20,751 bases of DNA from contig JBGSMF010000504.1 of assembly GCA_041740315.1 (NCBI GenBank), forward strand, positions 1-20,751, given 5' to 3'. Origin of the DNA: JBGSMF01 sp041740315 (GTDB lineage Bacteria > Chloroflexota > Anaerolineae > Fen-1058). Below are positions 15,238 to 20,751 of the stretch, piece after piece. Positions within the stretch are counted from its first letter, which is position 1; every line of letters begins with the position of its first letter. The position numbers and the translations under genes are program-made. The notes below the pieces were generated by a model that was given only the letters and a program-made list of their open reading frames with translations, was not told the DNA's origin and made no database searches.

Positions 15238-16434
15238 ATGCCGACGAAAAACGATGAGGGTCTGATCACCTTAACCTCGGATGAAGTGTTGAACTTTGCG
15301 CTGACGACTATGCTCAAGGGCGTGACCTTGCATATTAATGGCCGCAAGTGCACCGCTGAAAACGTGTGCGAGATTATTCTGAAAGCCGCAGCGGGACAAA
15401 CCTCGGTCAATGATGTGTGTGATGATTTGGCCGGTGCGCCCAACGGGAACACGGTCTTGGGTCAACTGCATGGCGCTTTGCCGCAGGATCTGAGCCAACT
15501 GTGGCGGCTGGAAGCGCAACTCAACCGGACCCTGGTGTTGAATGTGCCGGGGCGGATGCTGAAGGTGCGCTGCGATGCGGCGATTGATTTGGTGTTGGTG
15601 CCCTATCATGGTGAGCCCGCCAAAGACCCGGAGGAAGTCAAGCGCAGCATGGCGCGGGAGGGCACGACCCACTTTCACTGTTACGCCACGGTGTATATGA
15701 TCTACAAAGATCAGCGCATCACGTTGGCCATGACGTTTGTGCGCAAGAGCGACACCATGCTCAAGATTGTGCGCCGCTTGTTTAAACGGCTGGACGCAAT
15801 GGGAATTTGTATTAGAAAAGTGTACTTGGACAAGGGTTTTTACAGCATCGGCGTCATTCGTTTTCTCAAAGAACGTGACCTGCCTTTCATCATCCCAGCC
15901 ATTAGCCGCAAGAACGGTGGGGTGAGCAAGTTGTTTACGGGCCATGCCAGCTATTCGACCTCCTACACCATGCGCAACCAGAAACTCGGCGCCGAGACCG
16001 TTGATCTGGCGATTGCCCGCAAATACAGCAAGGGCCGCTATCGTCGTAAGCGCAGCAAGTGGTTTGCTTACGTGACCTATCGCATCCGCACTCATCCCTT
16101 GCACATCTTTCAATTTTACCGACGTCGCTTTGGCATTGAATCCAGCTACCGTCAGATGAATCGCGTGCGGGGCCGCACCTCTTCGACCAATCCGGCTCTG
16201 CGTTTGTTGTACGTTGGTGTGGCTTTCATGATCCTCAACCTGTGGGTCGTGCTCAAACGCCGCATGGCGTGCGATGTCCATCGTCTTGGAAAACGCCACA
16301 ATCATCGTGGCTTCACCATCTTGCGTATGTGTCGTTTCTTGATTCGTGCAATTGAACATTGTTTGGGCACCGTAGATTCCATTTGCAAGCCTGTGACGGA
16401 TTTGCCCAGGACAATATTGTCGCTGAAAGTGTAG
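15238..16434 (+). CDS. DDE transposase, ISH3/IS4-like
   Basis: A 398-residue transposase. The catalytic triad fits DDE elements: D117 in CDAAIDLVLVPYHGEP, D198 in VYLDKGFYS, and E301 in RRRFGIESSYRQMNRVRGRT, the last corresponding to the YREK-like C1 region. The IDLxLxPYHG motif resembles ISH3-family transposases of archaea and some bacteria; the family call is from memory of that motif. The ATG at 15238 has AGGGAG about 8 nt upstream. A TTG at 15187 in the same frame lacks such a site. The ORF is intact, so the element may be active. Confidence 0.88.
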   Translation: MPTKNDEGLITLTSDEVLNFALTTMLKGVTLHINGRKCTAENVCEIILKAAAGQTSVNDVCDDLAGAPNGNTVLGQLHGALPQDLSQLWRLEAQLNRTLVLNVPGRMLKVRCDAAIDLVLVPYHGEPAKDPEEVKRSMAREGTTHFHCYATVYMIYKDQRITLAMTFVRKSDTMLKIVRRLFKRLDAMGICIRKVYLDKGFYSIGVIRFLKERDLPFIIPAISRKNGGVSKLFTGHASYSTSYTMRNQKLGAETVDLAIARKYSKGRYRRKRSKWFAYVTYRIRTHPLHIFQFYRRRFGIESSYRQMNRVRGRTSSTNPALRLLYVGVAFMILNLWVVLKRRMACDVHRLGKRHNHRGFTILRMCRFLIRAIEHCLGTVDSICKPVTDLPRTILSLKV

Positions 16435-16444
16435 GTGAAATGGT

Positions 16445-16460
16445 CTATTGCTATCTACTG
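16445..16460. repeat. Right inverted repeat of ISH3-like element
   Basis: CTATTGCTATCTACTG, exact inverted match to 15158-15173, followed by the target duplication ATACT. Confidence 0.93.
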
Positions 16461-17204
16461 ATACTGGGTCGAGTTCAATTTGCCGGTTTGGGTCATCCAG
16501 TACAAGGCACCCGAAAAGAACTCGATGAAGCCCCACACCTTGTAGGCGCGACGCTTGCCACTGGTTTTGACCGTGGGCTGGTGGCCTCTGCGCGCCCAGG
16601 TATAACTCAAGGTGCCCCATTGGGCAAAACTGGCTTCGTCTCCAAACAAGATCAGCGCCTGTCTGGTCTTGGCCAAACGCAAGATTTCAGGCCATTTTTC
16701 CTCAAGCCACTCGCGTTGTTCCTCACTGACGTCCTCCAAATGGTCGGACACAAAACGGGCTTTCTGCCACGAGTAGCCCAAGGTCTTCAACAACTCAGCA
16801 ATATACTGAACACTATACTCCACTTTGAACTTGCGCCAGATCAAGTCCTGAATCAAGGCGGTAGTCCACCCACCCATATCATAACCGGCTGCCTCAGGCC
16901 CTTCATCAATGAGGCGCATCAACTCCTTTTTCTGTGTCTTGGTCAGTTTGGCTGGTCGCCCCGGTGGCGGCTGATAGGCCAGACTGCTCATCCCATTCAA
17001 GATGAACGCGCGCACGTAACCGTACACACACGATTCGCTCAACTGCAAGCGCTCGGCCACGTCTGCCACTTCTTGCCCGGCCATGACATCCAGCACGGCC
17101 TCCGTCCGCTTGATCAATCGCACCGACCCCAACGCATACGCTTGATACAACCGATCCAGCAACTTGGCTTGCTCTTTTTGCTTCAAGCTGATGCGCATCG
17201 TCAT
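16461..17204 (-). pseudogene. IS630-type transposase, N-terminal part
   Basis: 248 codons of an IS630-type transposase. The N-terminus holds a helix-turn-helix (about 44-75, VADVAERLQLSESCVYGYV) and a GRPAKLTKTQK linker. The first catalytic Asp is in LFGDEASFAQWG (D189). The reading frame runs into the inserted element and stops almost at once after QYQ. Joined to 14808-15152 it makes a 362-residue protein of normal family length with D189, D268 and E305. Confidence 0.92.
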
Positions 17205-17306
17205 GGTTTCCCTCCCTCTCGTCTCAATTTGCGATTAGCCAACTCTCACCGCCGCGCAGATCTGGCAAAGTGCCGAGAGCATGAGGAAACTATACACCAA
17301 AATTGC

Positions 17307-17329
17307 AAATCTTTTTCTGAAGGTCTATA
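17307..17329. repeat. IS630-type right terminal inverted repeat with TA
   Basis: Read on the minus strand it starts TATAGACCTTC and ends AGAAAAAGATTT, matching the left end at 14779-14801. Confidence 0.75.
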
Positions 17330-18059
17330 GTGATATATCATCCGCCAGGTCGGGGTGCAGATAGATTGCCGGATTAACTTCAATAACGGAATTGTAGAAT
17401 CGTTCCACTCGTGAGGACAATGCCTGGCTGCCTTCTTGCAAATGCTGTCGAGCAGTCTTGACTTCTTCCAATTCCAGGTAGCATTTGGCCACACTGATGT
17501 AAGCCAGGGTCAAAGTGTTGAGGAAAGGTGCAGCCGCCAAACCCTCGGCGTCCAATTCCGCATCCAGCAGCCCCAAATAGTGATATTCCGCCGCCAAGAA
17601 ACGATCTATGGACTGCATGGCGCTGGCGCGGCGGTTTCTCTCGTCTTGCATCACAAATGCGCTGCGGGCCAATTCCAGCGCGGCGCGAAAGTTGGCATAG
17701 AAACTCAGGTCAAGCTTGCGGTTAATTTCTTCCAGCAACTTGGAAATCTCATTCAGCTTGCTTTCTATGGCGTTAAGGCGTTTCATAACTATTGCAAAAG
17801 TAATCACTGTGACGCTCAGGTTGATGACTGAGGTTGCCGCAGCCAATTGCGTCAACGGGCCTAGTTGGCGGAGCAATGCCGAATCAGGGGACAATGTGCC
17901 CATATCACGCAACCATGCCACTATCCGTTTATTATCTGCGTGGCGGATGACGCCCCCAACTCTTTCGTAATGTGAAGATTCATAGCCTAACTTTATCGCA
18001 GCTGCAATATCCGGCCTAGCACCCAAAGTCGTCGTTACTACTGGAACAAGCGGCAACAT
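17325..18059 (-). pseudogene. 5' part of membrane coiled-coil gene of unknown function
   Basis: 244 codons from an ATG with an excellent Shine-Dalgarno (AGGAGGGG, 3 nt gap); the stop at 17325 lies in the IS630-type end. A soluble N-terminus (1-65) is followed by one membrane segment (about 69-93, with VINLSVTVITFAIVM). A coiled coil comes next (about 94-118, heptads in LNAIESKLNEISKLLEEI), then a helical region with TPR-like character (EYHYLGLLDAE, AYISVAKCYLELEEVKTARQ). With 14353-14778 the original protein would be 385 residues. I do not recognise the family. It stands first in the type I operon, just before the HEPN gene, so a membrane-located accessory defence role is conceivable. The truncated 244-residue form might still be made. 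Confidence 0.8.
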
Positions 18060-18072
18060 TTGCCCCTCCTCT

Positions 18073-18282
18073 TTAAATCGTAGCTATTACCTTCCACCGG
18101 TTGAGCTTGTCTTCATGGCTGCTTCCCGCTGGCTCGCCATAGACTGCTGCCAATATTTGCCAGAACTGGTTGCGCGGGTTGGCATAGTATTGATGCAAAC
18201 GGAGCGATTCTTCGCTGGGCATTGTGCCCAAAATCAACACCTTTGAGTTGCGGTCAATGATAGGTTCAAAAGAGTGCTTCAC
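18073..18282 (-). pseudogene. Truncated DNA-deoxyinosine/uracil glycosylase, N-terminal part
   Basis: 69 residues beginning MKHSFEPIIDRNSKVLILGT (GTG start at 18282, AGGAGG upstream). The strings VLILGTMPSEESL and YYANPRNQFWQILAAVYGE match the N-terminus of the hypoxanthine-DNA glycosylase branch of the UDG superfamily. That family is about 160-170 residues, so more than half is missing. The frame ends WKVIATI-stop 13 nt before the membrane gene. The glycosylase was cut when the defence operon was joined to it, or by a later deletion; the remaining piece lacks the second half of the fold and is unlikely to be active. Confidence 0.72.
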
Positions 18283-18454
18283 AGTTTCCCTCCTTTGGCG
18301 AAAACAAAGCAGGTTGCCTGCGATTATCGTCCTGCCAACTATAGAGCAAGTGGTCCGAAAGTGTGGTATCCATGCCTGTCTGGCGCCAGCCTGCTGCCGC
18401 GTGCTGTGTCAGCGGTAGTAGACAGATAGACGGCACTTTTCTTTGACCAACTTG

Positions 18455-18482
18455 ATTATATCACCGCTTGCAACTGAGGCAA
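18455..18482 (-). promoter_or_regulatory. Sigma70-type promoter for the leftward genes
   Basis: On the minus strand TTGCCT (18482-18477), a 16-nt spacer and a perfect TATAAT (18460-18455). It reads into the glycosylase fragment and, with no terminator seen, on into the membrane, HEPN and type I genes. Confidence 0.55.
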
Positions 18483-18603
18483 AATGAGCGCAAGAGAAGA
18501 CACATTCTGCTGCGAGTTGGAGGGGTTTTTGAAGTGAGGCCTAGTATGAGCGAGGGCCGATAACAGGCAAAAAACTCGCAATAGAACATCACGCCTTTCA
18601 ATC

Positions 18604-18632
18604 TTGCATTAGGCCCTCTCTTGTGCTATGAT
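18604..18632 (+). promoter_or_regulatory. Sigma70-type promoter for the rightward genes
   Basis: TTGCAT (18604-18609), a 17-nt spacer and TATGAT (18627-18632), 16 nt before the ATG at 18648 that opens the frameshifted gene. Confidence 0.55.
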
Positions 18633-18647
18633 GTTAGCAGAGGCAAC

Positions 18648-18917
18648 CATGACAGACTAGGCAATTATTCTGCCACCTGGTTTTAAAAGACGCCCCGCTT
18701 GCTGATGTATACATCACCGAATTGCTCCAGTTGCCCAATGTGCCGCAAGAGCCAGAGACAAATCTGTATTTTCTGCATGTGGAGAGAGGCCAGCCGCGCT
18801 TTTCCTTCACCTGCTAGAGTCGAGTTGGAGGCCGGGACAATTATTGTGGCTGACTATACAACTTGGAAGGACAAGGTGTTGCGGCGGCAACAGGAAATGG
18901 AGGCTACACATGCCTAA
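18648..18917 (+). pseudogene. Frameshifted small gene, unrecognised
   Basis: ATG ACA GAC TAG opens and closes at once, but a +1 frame then reads DAPLADVYITELLQLPNVPQ, NLYFLHVERGQPRFSF and stops at 18815-18817. A further +1 shift gives VELEAGTIIVADYTTWKDKV and on to a stop at 18917. Together these look like one protein of about 85-90 residues with two frame breaks. A 72-codon frame from 18699 exists, but its first half looks non-coding (many Cys). The downstream gene starts inside its last codons, so they once formed an operon. The family is not recognised. Sequencing error is an alternative to real decay. Confidence 0.45.
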
Positions 18918-19212
18918 TAAACTGATCACCGAGATGAGCACAGAATCATTCGACGCATTAATAGATGCCTATATTGAACGGGAAACTCGTGACACCGGCG
19001 AATTGCCTGCGCCATTGTTCTACCATGCCTTGCGTGAAGTTTTCCAGGTTGAACAACCCGGCCAATTCTTGACTATGGAAACCACCGTGGCAGGAGACCG
19101 ATTGATTCTTTCAGCCCCACCGAGGACCGTCTTGCCAGATAACATCCGCGAGGTCGAGGTCAACTTGCCAGGCGTGCGAGTGGTGGTTAGCCGAGATACT
19201 CTGGCTGCTTGA
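18910..19212 (+). CDS. Hypothetical protein, 100 residues
   Basis: The ATG at 18910 has GGAGG 6 nt before it and overlaps the end of the preceding frame, so translation was coupled. The protein begins MPNKLITEMSTESFDALIDA and is acidic. The first half is helical (residues 10-45); the second half has short beta-like stretches (TMETTVAGDRLILSAPP, VRVVVSRDTL). It has no signal peptide, membrane segment or catalytic motif. I do not recognise the family. An upstream in-frame extension to 18844 has no ribosome-binding site and is Cys/Arg-rich, so it is rejected. A two-gene module such as toxin-antitoxin was considered, but nothing supports it directly. Confidence 0.7.
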   Translation: MPNKLITEMSTESFDALIDAYIERETRDTGELPAPLFYHALREVFQVEQPGQFLTMETTVAGDRLILSAPPRTVLPDNIREVEVNLPGVRVVVSRDTLAA

Positions 19213-19219
19213 CACCTTG

Positions 19220-19410
19220 ATCGAATAGGGGATGGCGACTAGCCATCCCTCCTCACACCACCGGGCATGCATGCCCGCATCCGGCGGTTCACCAAGTAGA
19301 ACGTAGCTCCCAGCTACGTCGGCGCCTTGGGCCAGAGCTTGGCGCAATCCGCCTCCGGCGTCCGTCGGGGTTTTTCACCCTCTAGTAGTCAACGCCCATG
19401 CTGAACGCAC
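19220..19410 (-). mobile_element. Group II intron (IIC-like) remnant, internally deleted
   Basis: On the minus strand the 191-nt block starts GTGCG, the group II intron 5' consensus. It has a GGGTGAAAAACCCC hairpin typical of domain I near the start. It ends with a domain V-like hairpin (GGTGAACCGCCGGATGC, closing CCGGTGGTGTGAG), a domain VI-like hairpin (GGGATGGC ... GCCATCCC) and CTATTCGAT. The middle of domain I through domain IV, with any reverse transcriptase, is absent. The 5' end abuts the T-run of a terminator, the known target of group IIC introns. It is probably unable to splice or move without help in trans. The exact 3' boundary may be off by a base or two. Confidence 0.55.
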
Positions 19411-19452
19411 AAAAAACGGCGAGGCAATCTATGTGTGACTGCCCCGCCGTTT
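19411..19452 (-). terminator. Intrinsic terminator of the small membrane gene
   Basis: Minus-strand stem AAACGGCGGGGCAGTC pairs with GATTGCCTCGCCGTTT (two G-U pairs) around a 7-nt loop, and the stem runs into T6 (19416-19411). It lies about 40 nt after the stop of the 74-residue gene. Confidence 0.85.
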
Positions 19453-19492
19453 GAACTTTGGGCAGCGCGCTATTCAGCGCCGGGCCAGGCCC

Positions 19493-19717
19493 TCATTCCT
19501 TGCGCACGCCTTGCCGCCTGGTTCCACGGCTGATTATGATGGCAAACACAACAAGCCATATCCCTGTCAGGTTGATGACCAAACTAGCCAAGTACGTCAG
19601 CAGGTTCATAACGCGTCCCTCAGAACCAACAGATATAACGGGCCCATACATAGACATAATGAGACACATTGTGATATGCACAGGCAAGATTACTTCCAGC
19701 ACATCTTTCGCGCCCAT
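19493..19717 (-). CDS. Small membrane protein, 74 residues
   Basis: The ATG at 19717 has a near-ideal AGGAGGG 5 nt upstream, so longer readings of the frame to 19846 are rejected. The protein begins MGAKDVLEVILPVHITMCLI and has two hydrophobic segments (about 8-30 and 39-63, the second with INLTGIWLVVFAIII), then a basic tail RGTRRQGVRKE. It should sit in the inner membrane with the basic tail inside. The family is not recognised. It is followed by a strong terminator, so it is a complete transcription unit. Confidence 0.75.
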   Translation of the reverse strand: MGAKDVLEVILPVHITMCLIMSMYGPVISVGSEGRVMNLLTYLASLVINLTGIWLVVFAIIISRGTRRQGVRKE

Positions 19718-19749
19718 TTTTACCCTCCTGGCAAATAGCCCCAAAAGAT

Positions 19750-20150
19750 TGCCTGTCCGGCGAGTGGTTGATGGTGGTTCTCTACTTGTAATAATTGTCG
19801 CTAATTGGGCGCCTGGAGGGTCGCCTACCCGGCGAGCGTTTTTCAATTTCAGATTTTGGATTCCAGATTTCAGATTTGCTGCGCGGCTTGCACGTCAATC
19901 GAAAATCAGCCATCCCCAACCTGCTATCCCCAATGCCCCGAAGGGCTTCCTTTGACCACCACGAGGGTCGCCTGCCCCACGAGCGTAGCGAGGCCCGGCT
20001 TGTGGAACGAGCTCCAGCTTGTGAAACAAGCCGCGTAATGCCCTGGCATTGGGGGCGATTCACGAATCGCCCTTACGCAGGAGGATAGCGCCCCGAAGGG
20101 CATTCTCCAGCCAGCACAAGGGTCGCCTGCCCGGCGAGCGCAGCGAGCAG
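19750..20150. repeat. Field of dispersed degenerate repeats before the CRISPR array
   Basis: Four degenerate copies of a motif built on GGTCGCCTGCCCGGCGAGCG lie at about 19750-19766, 19816-19838, 19963-19993 and 20119-20149. Two are preceded by a CCCCGAAGGGC block (19934-19947 and 20090-20103) like the core of the CRISPR repeat. GTAATGCCCTGGCATTGGGG at about 20035-20054 is another CRISPR-repeat-like piece. GGGCGATT and AATCGCCC (20053-20072) make a perfect hairpin. CAGATTT is repeated at 19850-19880. No gene is evident here. Confidence 0.6.
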
Positions 20151-20151
20151 G

Positions 20152-20611
20152 GTAATGCCCCGAAGGGCATTGTGGTTATTTCTACGTCTACGGCAATGCG
20201 CAGGTCTACGGCAATGCGCAGGTCGTCGTAATGCCCCGAAGGGCATTGTGGTTATTTCTACATGGATTGCCCACAACCGTTCCCATGCACATCTATGAGT
20301 CGTAATGCCCCGAAGGGCATTGTGGTTATTTCTACATTCCGTCGCTGCGGCCCCCAAGGCCAAGGCTCCCAAGGTCGTAATGCCCCGAAGGGCATTGTGG
20401 TTATTTCTACATAACGTGGAAGACCATGCAAAAGATACATGGGAAACGTCGTAATGCCCCGAAGGGCATTGTGGTTATTTCTACAAGGTCAAGGCCTGGT
20501 AGAGTATGCTTTGATAATAGTCGTAATGCCCCGAAGGGCATTGTGGTTATTTCTACCCAGGCTCTTGTTTCTGCGTCGGCATTCAAGTTGCCGGTCGTAA
20601 TGCCCCGAAGG
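20152..20611. CRISPR. CRISPR array, 7 repeats and 6 spacers, no cas genes in window
   Basis: The 37-nt repeat begins GTCGTAATGCCCCGAAGG and ends GTGGTTATTTCTAC, with an internal hairpin ATGCCC-CGAA-GGGCAT. Repeats are at 20152-20185 (first three bases differ), 20225-20261, 20299-20335, 20374-20410, 20448-20484, 20520-20556 and a truncated one at 20594-20611 (18 nt). Full repeats are identical. Spacers of 39, 37, 38, 37, 35 and 37 nt are unrelated to each other. The first spacer is itself a tandem duplication. Orientation is unresolved: the right end is broken and the left end slightly diverged. The subtype cannot be set without cas genes. Confidence 0.93.
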
Positions 20612-20630
20612 AGGGTTGGACAAGTCAATC

Positions 20631-20746
20631 CACTGGTTACGCTCAAACGTAACCAGTGTGTAACCAGTCCTGACTGGCAACCCCATGATCGTAACCAGTG
20701 ATTTGACTGGTTACGTTTTCTTAACAATCAACGCCGACTGGTTGCG
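20631..20746. repeat. Cluster of GTAACCAGT inverted and direct repeats
   Basis: CACTGGTTACG (20631-20641) pairs perfectly with CGTAACCAGTG (20648-20658) over a 6-nt loop. CGTAACCAGT (20690-20699) pairs with ACTGGTTACG (20706-20715), also over 6 nt. A single GTAACCAGT lies at 20660-20668, and variants GACTGGCAA and GACTGGTTGCG at about 20672-20680 and 20736-20746. The cluster begins about 20 nt after the broken last CRISPR repeat and may continue past the edge. Confidence 0.8.
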
Positions 20747-20751
20747 CTGCA

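Larger units (their letters stand above)
15158..16460 (+). mobile_element. ISH3/IS4-like insertion sequence nested in IS630-type element
   Basis: A 1303-bp element with perfect 16-bp terminal inverted repeats and a 5-bp direct repeat ATACT on both sides. It holds one transposase gene on the plus strand, opposite to the gene it interrupts. Intact ends, an intact ORF and an exact duplication indicate a recent insertion. Confidence 0.93.
14781..17327 (-). mobile_element. IS630-type element, interrupted by a nested element
   Basis: The element is bounded by imperfect inverted repeats and by TA dinucleotides at 14779-14780 and 17328-17329, the usual IS630/mariner target duplication. Its transposase is split at 15153-16465 by a second insertion. 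Without that insertion and one copy of its 5-bp duplication the element would be about 1239 bp, a normal size. It interrupts the membrane coiled-coil gene exactly after codon 244. Because the ends read TATA, the boundary could shift by 2 nt. Confidence 0.85.
18283..18647. other. Intergenic region between divergent genes
   Basis: 365 bp without a convincing gene. It contains the minus promoter at 18455-18482, a leader of about 165 nt before the glycosylase fragment, and the plus promoter at 18604-18632. A TGGCGCCA palindrome lies near 18382. No other structure was recognised. Confidence 0.6.

Noticed and set aside
14808..15452. 214-codon minus-strand ORF as a single protein
   Set aside because: Only the part from 15152 downward is IS630 transposase; the upstream 300 nt are antisense to the nested element.
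15271..16620. 449-codon minus-strand ORF across the ISH3-like element
   Set aside because: It is the antisense shadow of the transposase at 15238-16434, runs across the element boundary at 16460 and has no family motif.
16359..17330. 323-codon plus-strand ORF
   Set aside because: It is antisense to the IS630 transposase N-terminal part and crosses the ends of two elements.
19229..19249. GGGATGGC/GCCATCCC hairpin as terminator of the 100-aa gene
   Set aside because: No T-run follows on the plus strand, and the hairpin fits domain VI of the intron remnant on the minus strand.
19111..19347. 78-codon minus-strand ORF
   Set aside because: It lies over the group II intron-like structure and the 3' end of the 18910-19212 gene; its sequence follows the RNA hairpins rather than a protein pattern.
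20631..20715. GTAACCAGT hairpins as a transcription terminator
   Set aside because: Several copies in both orientations and no consistent T-run after the stems; better described as a repeat cluster.
20049..20727. Several repetitive ORFs containing MPFGAL or NAPKGI
   Set aside because: They are translations of the CRISPR repeats; the regular repeat-spacer pattern explains them.

Overview
The window is a defence-dense stretch of a bacterial chromosome. Nearly everything from 1 to 18282 is coded on the minus strand. Effector-associated-domain (EAD-like) proteins, GC-run palindromic repeats scattered in and between genes, and a CRISPR array together suggest a Chloroflexota-like (or possibly cyanobacterial) host. 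That assignment is inference; no marker gene fixes it.

Layout in transcription order, reading leftwards from about 18480: a good promoter (18455-18482); a truncated DNA-deoxyinosine/uracil glycosylase (18073-18282); a membrane coiled-coil gene split by a transposon (pieces 17325-18059 and 14353-14778); a HEPN-containing Hypoth_Ymh/TIGR02391-type gene; then a compact type I restriction-modification operon of hsdM, hsdS, a DUF559 nuclease-like gene, hsdR and a YgjP-type (M48/DUF45) metalloprotease. From the Ymh gene to the protease, adjacent genes overlap by 4 nt, except at the hsdS/DUF559 junction. A short doubtful ORF follows. Next is an McrBC-type restriction pair in the unusual order mcrC-mcrB, then the decayed C-terminus of a second, unrelated HsdR. 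Last come two adjacent EAD-like proteins and a CPSF-like metallo-beta-lactamase nuclease that runs off the left edge.

The transposon region is a nested insertion that can be undone exactly on paper. An ISH3-like element (15158-16460, 16-bp inverted repeats, 5-bp duplication ATACT) sits inside the transposase gene of an IS630-type element (14781-17327, TA duplication). That element in turn sits inside the membrane coiled-coil gene. Removing the inner element gives an intact 362-aa IS630 transposase; removing the outer gives an intact 385-aa host ORF.

Right of 18600 the content changes. There is a plus-strand promoter, a frameshifted gene and an unrecognised 100-aa gene. Facing them are a 74-aa membrane protein, its strong terminator, and a roughly 190-nt remnant of a group II intron placed exactly after the terminator T-run, as group IIC introns do. 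Then comes a field of dispersed repeats, a CRISPR array of 7 repeats and 6 spacers with no cas genes in view, and a cluster of GTAACCAGT inverted repeats at the right edge.

No rRNA or tRNA gene was recognised. Functional statements rest on motif recognition by eye; no database search was possible.
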